DNA from: Gammaproteobacteria bacterium | GTDB taxonomy: Bacteria > Pseudomonadota > Gammaproteobacteria > Pseudomonadales > Azotimanducaceae | Reading direction: 5' to 3' | Length of the DNA: 5,387 bases | Assembly: GCA_002711495.1 (NCBI GenBank) | Contig: PARM01000053.1 | Span: 1 to 5,387, forward strand | Shown here: positions 1-4,311 of the stretch, in pieces | Position numbering within the stretch: the first letter of the stretch is position 1 | Layout: each line of letters starts with the position of its first letter | Notes under the pieces: model-generated | The model's input: the letters and a program-made list of their open reading frames with translations, nothing else | What the model was told of the DNA's origin: nothing | Databases searched by the model: none | Position numbers and translations under genes: made by a program

Positions 1-558
1 GATTTGAAGGTAGTCCGAACCATCATGCAACTTGTCGGTGGCGTTCCCTAGCTGGTCAGTTTTAACGTCCTGCGTGGTGATGGTGATGATATCTCCATCT
101 GTATATCCGACTTGGATATTAATACTACCGGCATCAGTCGCTGAAAGGTAAGCCTTATTGTTGTACGTGGTGTCAGAAGAGATTCTATCGATTTCTGCGA
201 ACAGCGCCTCGGCTTCTTTTTGCAAGTTATCCTTATCCGTATCACTGTTAGTATCGCTTTGGGCTTGCACGGCCAGTTCTCTCACACGCTGAAGGATATC
301 GGTGACATCATTCGTTGCGTTTTCAACGACACTTAGCAGCGATTGGGCGTCGTTGGCATTTTTTGCAGCCATAGACAACCCCCTTATTTGCGCGGTCATG
401 CTTTCAGCAATGGCAAAACCAGCAGCGTCATCAGCGGCGCTATTGATTTTCTTGCCCGTGGAAAGACGTTCCATTGCTGTAGATAGCTCTCTCCCACTTG
501 CGTGCAGTGAGCGTTGCGCGTTCATTGATGCAATATTTGTGTTTACGACTAAACTCAT
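1..558 (-). CDS. fliC: Flagellin, N-terminal part (3' end cut by window edge)
   Basis: Structural protein of the flagellar filament, exported through the flagellar type III system and polymerised under the FliD cap. The visible 186 residues cover the conserved N-terminal D0/D1 region. It opens MSLVVNTNIASMNAQRSL, followed by RLSTGKKINSAADDAAG (31-47), then AQIRGL (56-61) and KNANDAQSLL (66-75). The heptad-rich D1 helix contains LQRVRELAVQ (89-98), the segment that TLR5 recognises in Salmonella-type flagellins. Residues after about 140 (TDAGSINIQVGYTDGD) begin the beta-rich part of D1. The ATG at 558 is preceded by AGGAG (568-572) with nine bases of spacing, and it places the canonical N-terminus exactly. 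A sigma-28 type promoter lies about 180 bases upstream behind a hairpin-rich leader. The variable domain and C-terminal D0 are outside the window, so length and intactness cannot be judged. Identity as flagellin is secure; the symbol is the generic one, and this may be one of several flagellin paralogues. Confidence 0.96.
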   Translation of the reverse strand, partial: MSLVVNTNIASMNAQRSLHASGRELSTAMERLSTGKKINSAADDAAGFAIAESMTAQIRGLSMAAKNANDAQSLLSVVENATNDVTDILQRVRELAVQAQSDTNSDTDKDNLQKEAEALFAEIDRISSDTTYNNKAYLSATDAGSINIQVGYTDGDIITITTQDVKTDQLGNATDKLHDGSDYLQI

Positions 559-735
559 AGTCTTAAGCTCCTAAAAAACGTTTCTAGAAAGCTACGTGAA
601 AATGGTGTTAGCCATGACGACCCTATCATGGATGATGACGACCCCACATCGCCACATCTCGTAACCACTTTACTGCCGAGTTTAGATTCTCTAAAAGCGG
701 CAAGTGAAGCGGCAAATAATTGCCGCTCAGAGGCT
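559..735 (-). promoter_or_regulatory. Structured flagellin 5' leader with two adjacent hairpins
   Basis: If transcription starts just downstream of the promoter at 736-762, flagellin mRNA has a leader of about 170 nt. Two hairpins sit side by side near its 5' end. At 708-727 a perfect 8-bp stem (AGCGGCAA/TTGCCGCT) closes a 4-base loop. At 674-702 a 5-bp stem (TGCCG/CGGCA) and a 6-bp stem (TTTAGA/TCTAAA) are stacked across a symmetrical 2x2 internal loop and closed by a 3-base loop. AAGCGGCAA occurs twice (695-703 and 707-715), each copy overlapping an arm of a different hairpin. Nearer the gene is an exact 10-base direct repeat, ATGACGACCC on the plus strand, at 614-623 and 635-644. The AGGAG ribosome site is at 568-572. 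Such leaders commonly stabilise mRNA or bind regulators; no specific regulator can be named from sequence. Confidence 0.6.
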
Positions 736-762
736 CTGTCGGTTAATTCTCAGAATACTTTA
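736..762 (-). promoter_or_regulatory. Sigma-28 (FliA) type promoter for flagellin
   Basis: On the minus strand the -35 box TAAAGTAT (755-762) differs at one position from the FliA consensus TAAAGTTT. It is followed by exactly 11 bases and a -10 box ACCGACAG (736-743), which keeps the CCGA core of GCCGATAA (5 of 8 matches). The spacing equals that of the two candidates before fliD, which strengthens the call. The predicted start is near 729, just before the hairpin at 708-727. Confidence 0.6.
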
Positions 763-840
763 GTCTTTTTTATGTTTTTTTTACATTCCGGTTTTTATGC
801 GGAGTGAAGTGGCGATGTTTCGAAATTTAACGGAGGGATT

Positions 841-1059
841 TTACTTTTTTTTGTTTTTAAAATAATCGGTGTAGATTCTCCACCCAAGGACTAAAAAGAA
901 CCCCAGGAGGACAAAGTTGGTAAAGGCCATTTCAATGGGGAAGCTAGGAACTCCAACGTCGGGACGAGTCCCTATAATGACCAGTATAGGGATTGCAACG
1001 ATAAGGAAATAACGTATTTGTCTGCAGACTTTACATGGCTCTTTTTGAGTGGAGCTCAT
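841..1059 (-). CDS. Small two-helix membrane protein with CxxC motif
   Basis: A 72-residue protein I do not recognise. It starts MSSTQKEPCKVCRQIRYF, with a CxxC pair at residues 9-12. A hydrophobic stretch at about 17-30 (FLIVAIPILVIIG) and a second at about 45-61 (AFTNFVLLGFFLVLGW) are joined by a short loop containing RPDVGVPSFPIE. It ends in a lysine-rich tail, YFKNKKK. Two short membrane helices with a cytoplasmic tail is the likely topology. The ATG at 1059 lies 26 bases after the fliD stop, with GGAAAA (1066-1071) six bases upstream, so it is probably co-transcribed with fliD. No intrinsic terminator follows it before the flagellin promoter. The slot after fliD is often occupied by the chaperone genes fliS and fliT, but this protein is hydrophobic and does not resemble either. 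A role in flagellar biogenesis is inferred from position only; the cysteines could bind metal or be redox active. Confidence 0.72.
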   Translation of the reverse strand: MSSTQKEPCKVCRQIRYFLIVAIPILVIIGTRPDVGVPSFPIEMAFTNFVLLGFFLVLGWRIYTDYFKNKKK

Positions 1060-1085
1060 TATAGGTTTTCCATTAGCTCGGGAAC

Positions 1086-2459
1086 TTAATCTTTGCGCGT
1101 AAACGGCAAGTTTTCAAGGCTAGAAATTAGACTTTCCTTGGTGCTATTCATTTCTTCTATGATAGTCTGCATAGCTAAGAACTGCCTGTTATACCTTTCC
1201 TCTATGGTTTCCATACGCTGATTTAACTCTTCCAGATCCTCGTTATAGTCACTGGTTCGGCTTTGAAGACTTTGCTCGGCTGTGGTCAGATATCCATCCG
1301 ACGCGGTAGCGTTTTCAATCAAGGACTTAATATCGCCTGCTATTCCCGCAGCGTCGGAGCTAAACCGCGTCTGATTATCGGTGTCGGCACTGAAGATCTT
1401 GATTACGTCCTCAAAGTTATCAGCAAGGGCGGCGTCCAGTTTTTGCTCGTCGAATAGAAGTTGGCCTGTTTTGTCTACACTAATCCCCATGCTTGACATC
1501 GAGTTAATAGCGCTTCCTGGGGTAGAGGATTGGTTTAAAACGATCGAATTCAGACTCCTCAGTAGTCCTCGGAAGATAGTGTCTCCTCTCAGGGGCCCAT
1601 CTGTTTCAGAGTCCGTAAGTTTTTTGAATTCTAGCTGTGCTTCATTGTAAAGGGCAACGAAGTCCTTGATATTTTGTTTTGCTTCACTTGTATCCCTATT
1701 GACGGCCAAGGTCGCAGTGCCGCTCGTCACAGAATTTAGGTTTAGTGTCACACCTTGAATAACGTCCGTGATAGTGTTGCTCGATCGAGTGAAGTCTACT
1801 CCATTTACTGTAAGCGAAGCGTCGGAAGCCCCTTGAAGCTGAGAAAAACTGAGTGCTGAGGCATCAGACGAGATTGTGAAGTCTTTACTCGCCCCTGACT
1901 CACCCACAAGCTGAAGCCGAAAATTCTCGGAGTCTGCACCAGTGTCTAGGATTTCTGCTTGTATCCCAAGGTTAGAGCTGTTGATTGAGTCCCTAACCGA
2001 CTCAAGAGTCGCGTCGTTCACAGTCAATGTTTGGGTAGCGCCACCGCCAACTGAAATGCTTATCGTGGTGGCTTCCGATCCGTTTATAGAGGCGGTTTTG
2101 CTGTCAAAGCCATCGGAAATAGACCGTTGTTCCTTGGCAACGCCGGTAATATTGATACTGTTGGTCCCAGCGCTCGCATCGAGACTGACCGAAGCCGAAA
2201 AAGCGCTGGTCTGACTATTCGAAAAGGATAGGGTGTTAAAGTCTTTGGCATCGTTTAATTTCTCTGCCCCTGCCTTTAAGATGTTGAGTATTGAGGTTGC
2301 TGCTCCGAGCCCACTTATTTTCGCTTCAGCGGTTGCTAGTTTTCTTTGAATCTGAGCCTCGGCTCCGGCCCTTTCCGCTTTAACGAGTGATTCGACGATG
2401 GATTTGGTATCGAAGGATGCCCCCGCCCCTAAAGCATTAATGTAGTCTATGTTAGCCAT
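1086..2459 (-). CDS. fliD: Flagellar filament cap protein FliD (HAP2)
   Basis: FliD forms the oligomeric cap at the growing tip of the flagellum and folds exported flagellin into the filament. The 457 residues match the usual family length. After MANIDYINALGAGASFDTKS comes an N-terminal helical region (about 20-70) with the LVKAER and QIQRKLA segments typical of FliD. Beta-rich head domains follow (about 75-250). The flagellin hook IN type motif VNGVDFTRSSNTITDVIQG is at 218-236. The C-terminal FliD domain contains MGISVDKTGQLLFDEQKLD (324-342). The C-terminal coil includes EERYNRQFLAMQTIIEEMNS (420-439), close to the typical YxxQFxAMxxxIxxMNS signature. No cysteine is present. The ATG at 2459 gives the expected N-terminus. 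Its ribosome site is weak (AGGA, twelve bases upstream), and an out-of-frame ATG lies seven bases upstream. Two sigma-28 type promoters precede it. Confidence 0.95.
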   Translation of the reverse strand: MANIDYINALGAGASFDTKSIVESLVKAERAGAEAQIQRKLATAEAKISGLGAATSILNILKAGAEKLNDAKDFNTLSFSNSQTSAFSASVSLDASAGTNSINITGVAKEQRSISDGFDSKTASINGSEATTISISVGGGATQTLTVNDATLESVRDSINSSNLGIQAEILDTGADSENFRLQLVGESGASKDFTISSDASALSFSQLQGASDASLTVNGVDFTRSSNTITDVIQGVTLNLNSVTSGTATLAVNRDTSEAKQNIKDFVALYNEAQLEFKKLTDSETDGPLRGDTIFRGLLRSLNSIVLNQSSTPGSAINSMSSMGISVDKTGQLLFDEQKLDAALADNFEDVIKIFSADTDNQTRFSSDAAGIAGDIKSLIENATASDGYLTTAEQSLQSRTSDYNEDLEELNQRMETIEERYNRQFLAMQTIIEEMNSTKESLISSLENLPFTRKD

Positions 2460-2488
2460 AAATCATTTTGGTCCTGGTCCTACAGAAA

Positions 2489-2515
2489 AGATCGACCAAT
2501 TCGATAGAAACTTTA
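2489..2515 (-). promoter_or_regulatory. Proximal sigma-28 type promoter of fliD
   Basis: A perfect -35 box TAAAGTTT (2508-2515) is followed by exactly 11 bases and a -10 box GTCGATCT (2489-2496), which matches GCCGATAA at 5 of 8 positions including the CGAT core. The predicted start near 2482 would give fliD a very short leader of about 23 nt, bypassing the hairpin-rich segment upstream. Confidence 0.6.
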
Positions 2516-2785
2516 GTTTTTTGGTTTGTTTTCCCCCTGTATTAAAGCAGGATTTATGCCACTTTGATACGGATATTAACGTTTGAAGAATTTACTTCAA
2601 AAACGGCAGGCTCAGGTTCCGAGCCGGAGAGCTTATACCTCTGATGGATGGGAAAGCGGCACCCTTCTGCCGCTCCCCCAGACTCCTTCAGGACCCCCCT
2701 AAAGAAGTCTGGACCAAAGTGGAAGCTGTTTGAGGCAAATAATCGCCTTTTTTTCCTCTGACACGGCATGTTCTTGCCGATTTAG
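2516..2785 (-). other. Hairpin-rich transcribed leader or small RNA between the two fliD promoters
   Basis: This 270-base stretch lies downstream of the distal fliD promoter and has no convincing gene. It holds a series of inverted repeats. They are CGGCA/TGCCG at 2764-2779 and AGGC/GCCT at 2733-2748. A bulged CCAGAC-TTC/GAA-GTCTGG spans 2678-2712. A perfect 7-bp AGCGGCA/TGCCGCT lies at 2655-2674. GGCTC/GAGCC is at 2609-2625, and a perfect 7-bp TTTGAAG/CTTCAAA is at 2582-2601. A 71-codon frame crosses it (2554-2769), but that frame lacks a ribosome site, uses many AGG and GGG codons and resembles no family I know. The density of stems favours a structured 5' leader of fliD, a separate small RNA, or the decayed remains of a small gene. 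The choice among these is open. Confidence 0.45.
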
Positions 2786-2790
2786 CTAAA

Positions 2791-2817
2791 TAATCGGGCA
2801 TCTTTCAAAAAACTTTA
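2791..2817 (-). promoter_or_regulatory. Distal sigma-28 type promoter upstream of fliD
   Basis: The -35 box TAAAGTTT (2810-2817) is a perfect match to the FliA consensus. It is followed by exactly 11 bases and CCCGATTA (2791-2798), six of eight matches to GCCGATAA. This is the best sigma-28 candidate in the window. The predicted start near 2784 lies about 325 bases before the fliD ATG. Transcripts from here would include the hairpin-rich segment. Confidence 0.7.
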
Positions 2818-2936
2818 ATAAAAAAACCTAAAAATCTTTTATTTCAGTAAGTCTATGAAAAATAGTATTTTTTTAGCCAACCCTAGCTGAACTTTTTTCT
2901 GCAGAGGTGTTTAGTGTATCCTGTAAAATTAATTGT

Positions 2937-2965
2937 AAAAAAGCCTTTGATATCCCAAAGGTTTT
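2937..2965 (-). terminator. Terminator-like hairpin
   Basis: A perfect 6-bp inverted repeat, CCTTTG (2944-2949) and CAAAGG (2956-2961), encloses a 6-base loop. Read on the minus strand it is followed by C and six T residues, the form of a weak intrinsic terminator. Read on the plus strand only four T residues follow. On the minus strand it could stop antisense transcription from entering the fliD promoter region. On the plus strand its right arm overlaps the candidate -35 box of bactofilin. The stem is short, so the function is uncertain. Confidence 0.35.
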
Positions 2966-2983
2966 ACCTGCATTAACCGATTA
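2957..2983 (+). promoter_or_regulatory. Possible sigma-28 type promoter for bactofilin
   Basis: AAAGGTTT (2957-2964, six of eight matches to TAAAGTTT) is followed by exactly 11 bases and ACCGATTA (2976-2983, six of eight matches to GCCGATAA). The 11-base spacing is the same as in the three minus-strand candidates of the window. The start would be near 2990, ahead of the bactofilin gene. Weaker than the fliD sites, and it could be chance in AT-rich DNA. Confidence 0.4.
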
Positions 2984-3001
2984 AAAAGAGGCGAGTTTAC
3001 A

Positions 3002-3025
3002 ATGAAGGAATTCGTCGAAAAATAG
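3002..3025 (+). other. Seven-codon frame, in phase with bactofilin and closed by an amber stop
   Basis: ATG at 3002 encodes MKEFVEK and then TAG. AGAGG (2987-2991) lies ten bases upstream as a possible ribosome site. The frame is the same as that of bactofilin, and the TAG overlaps the AGGA (3024-3027) that would serve the TTG start at 3038. It may be a leader peptide with coupled re-initiation, a former longer N-terminus cut by a nonsense change, or chance. Confidence 0.25.
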
Positions 3026-3037
3026 GAATTTTTCGTT

Positions 3038-3472
3038 TTGAAATGGATTAACAGTAAAGCGGGTGATAAGCCTGAGGAAAAAGAGATGTCTGAAGAGAAA
3101 TTTGAACTTTATGTTGGTGAAACAACAAAGCTAGAAAACACCAAGCTAAATATACAAGGAAACGCGAAAATAGATGGATGTGTCTCCGGAGAGATCGAGA
3201 CACGCCTTCTTGAGATCGGCCCCAATGGCGTGGTTGAGGGCAAGGTCCAAGCTAATCGAGTCGTTTTGGAGGGTACGTTAGACTCGGGTTCCGGGTCTGT
3301 AGTAGCGAAAAGCATCGAAATCAAAAAGGGCGGCAAGCTCTCCGGATCAGTGCAATATAGTTCTTTTCTTTGCCACGAAGGCGGAATAATTGATGGTGCT
3401 TTAACACCTTCAGAAGAGGTAGCTGAGGAAAACTCAAAGGGCGGCGCTCGAATCCTTGCCTCTCTCAGTTAG
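3038..3472 (+). CDS. Bactofilin (polymer-forming cytoskeletal protein)
   Basis: Bactofilins are small proteins that fold as a right-handed beta-helix and polymerise without nucleotide into membrane-associated filaments that position other machinery. Here residues about 33-122 show the repeating pattern of short beta strands with glycine turns. Examples are LNIQGNAKIDGCVSGEIE (37-54), LEIGPNGVVEGKVQANRVVL (58-77) and IEIKKGGKLSGSVQYSS (93-109). Short polar tails flank this core, as in the family. Two starts are possible. TTG at 3038 (AGGA ten bases upstream) gives 144 residues and an N-terminal MKWINSKAGDK that could act as a membrane-targeting peptide of the sort known in other bactofilins. 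ATG at 3086 has the better site (GAGGA, seven bases) and gives 128 residues. The gene diverges from fliD and converges on the operon at 3495-5387. Its place beside flagellar genes recalls Bacillus subtilis bactofilins that affect flagellar assembly; a flagellar role here is inference. Confidence 0.88.
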   Translation: MKWINSKAGDKPEEKEMSEEKFELYVGETTKLENTKLNIQGNAKIDGCVSGEIETRLLEIGPNGVVEGKVQANRVVLEGTLDSGSGSVVAKSIEIKKGGKLSGSVQYSSFLCHEGGIIDGALTPSEEVAEENSKGGARILASLS

Positions 3473-3494
3473 AAAAAGCGGATGAAGCCTGAAA

Positions 3495-3692
3495 TTATCT
3501 CTTTGGCTTTGAATCAAAATATAAGCACTCTCTACCATCGATCCGCTTTATCTCAAGCGAGGGCAGGTGCCGAGATTTGAATCCGAGTCTTTGGCACTTA
3601 TATCGGTGGTTGGGATCCCAGCTGATAGAAAAATAATTACAGTTCCAACAGTTAACGTTTTGGGTAATCCTTTTCGTGGGCTCTGTTTTCAT
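3495..3692 (-). CDS. Small four-cysteine, probably zinc-binding, protein
   Basis: A 65-residue protein with Cys15 and Cys18 (NCWNCNYF), Cys33 (YKCQRLGFKS) and Cys56 (GRECLYF), a spacing suited to binding one zinc ion. It resembles a widespread family of short bacterial proteins with the pattern CxxCxxF-x-x-x-WD, then C-x-x-x-GFKS, MPS or LPS, and G-x-x-C-x-x-F. I recall members sometimes being labelled as uracil-DNA glycosylase, although the length and lack of catalytic motifs argue against such activity. This resemblance is from memory and was not checked. The ATG at 3692 follows the upstream stop (TAG at 3697-3699) by four bases without a clear ribosome site, so translation is probably coupled. 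It is the last gene of the minus-strand operon and ends 22 bases from the bactofilin stop. Function unknown. Confidence 0.8.
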   Translation of the reverse strand: MKTEPTKRITQNVNCWNCNYFSISWDPNHRYKCQRLGFKSRHLPSLEIKRIDGRECLYFDSKPKR

Positions 3693-3696
3693 AGGA

Positions 3697-4299
3697 CTAA
3701 CTGATCTCGTCGGAGTCGGTTTCTTCGTCTTTTGAGTTCACGTTGTTTCGGACACGGTTGAAGAGAACTCTTTGTCTATTTTGCATCCCAATATCGGAGA
3801 GCATCGCCCCAATAGTTTCTTGAATTTTATCCATCAAAAGATCAGTCTGCTCGCCATCGAGTGAAGGTATGGCCGTTTCTTGACCAATCGAATAAAGCGT
3901 CTTAACGTATTTCTGAGGAATCCAAGACTGGATTTCCCCCTTCGTTCCTCCAATCGCTGCATCTGAGCTTGGAGTTTCGTTTTTTCCTTTCCGATGATCA
4001 AAGACACCCTGTTCCAGGACCCTTTCGATATGTCGCTGAAGAATATAGACGTAGCGGTTTTCAAGCTCCTCTCGCCGGTCTACCGGAAGCTTTGCCGAAG
4101 CGAGCGCATCCCAAATCTCTTTCCCCAAAAGTCCGAGCAAGGTTCCCCCGCTCAGTCTGGTCATGGTTTTTACTGATTTTCTCGTTATCGCTTCAATTTC
4201 AGATGTCTTATTCCACAAATAATAGAGTGCCAAAAATATAAGAAGAAAGAGTAAAGAAGCAGTAAAAAAGAGCAAAAACTCGATAGTTGCAATATTCAT
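3697..4299 (-). CDS. Single-pass membrane protein with cytoplasmic domain, unknown function
   Basis: A 200-residue protein I do not recognise. Residues 7-29 form one strongly hydrophobic helix (FLLFFTASLLFLLIFLALYY). They are followed by a basic stretch (KTSEIEAITRKSVKTMTR), which by the positive-inside rule puts the rest in the cytoplasm. There is a glycine and leucine patch at 51-60 (GGTLLGLLGK), then helical segments at about 60-105 and a polar linker at 105-122. A further helical region with IQSWIPQKYVKTLYSIGQE (123-141) follows, then DLLMDKIQETIGAMLSDIG (153-171). An acidic tail (DEETDSDEIS) closes the protein. It starts 12 bases after the stop of the upstream gene, with a perfect AGGAGG (4304-4309) four bases before the ATG, so it belongs to one operon with both neighbours. 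The predicted cytoplasmic domain could contact the convergent gene's bactofilin; that is conjecture. Confidence 0.82.
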   Translation of the reverse strand: MNIATIEFLLFFTASLLFLLIFLALYYLWNKTSEIEAITRKSVKTMTRLSGGTLLGLLGKEIWDALASAKLPVDRREELENRYVYILQRHIERVLEQGVFDHRKGKNETPSSDAAIGGTKGEIQSWIPQKYVKTLYSIGQETAIPSLDGEQTDLLMDKIQETIGAMLSDIGMQNRQRVLFNRVRNNVNSKDEETDSDEIS

Positions 4300-4311
4300 T
4301 TTGCCTCCTGG

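Larger units (their letters stand above)
2818..3037. other. Divergent intergenic region before bactofilin
   Basis: An AT-rich stretch between the distal fliD promoter and the bactofilin gene. It contains a hairpin at 2944-2961, a possible plus-strand sigma-28 type promoter (2957-2983) and a seven-codon reading frame (3002-3025). A plus-strand TAAAAT (2924-2929) resembles a housekeeping -10 box but has no good -35 partner at the right distance. No gene is supported in this interval. Confidence 0.5.

Noticed and set aside
302..574. Plus-strand frame opposite flagellin
   Set aside because: Antisense shadow of the well-supported flagellin gene, with no sensible start context or family.
763..840. 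Intrinsic terminator between the 72-residue gene and flagellin
   Set aside because: The only pairings are three to four bases and no T-run follows on the minus strand, so read-through into flagellin is possible.
1381..2214. Plus-strand frames opposite fliD
   Set aside because: They are antisense to a complete, typical FliD and read like reverse-strand translation of a serine-rich protein.
2655..2674. Sigma-54 promoter (GGCAC followed by TGC)
   Set aside because: The GG and GC dinucleotides are nine rather than ten bases apart and the match is explained by the perfect hairpin. The same holds at 708-727.
2582..2674. Integron attC-like site because of clustered imperfect palindromes
   Set aside because: No RYYYAAC/GTTRRRY core pair at the ends and no cassette gene or integrase in the window.
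2554..2769. A 71-codon minus-strand frame between the two fliD promoters as a gene
   Set aside because: No ribosome site before the ATG, many AGG and GGG codons, no recognisable family (it is not FlaG-like), and the frame runs through several hairpins. Retained only as a possibility inside the structured-leader entry.
3969..4241. Plus-strand frames opposite the 200-residue membrane protein
   Set aside because: The minus-strand gene has a perfect AGGAGG and close operon spacing; the opposing frames have no supporting features.
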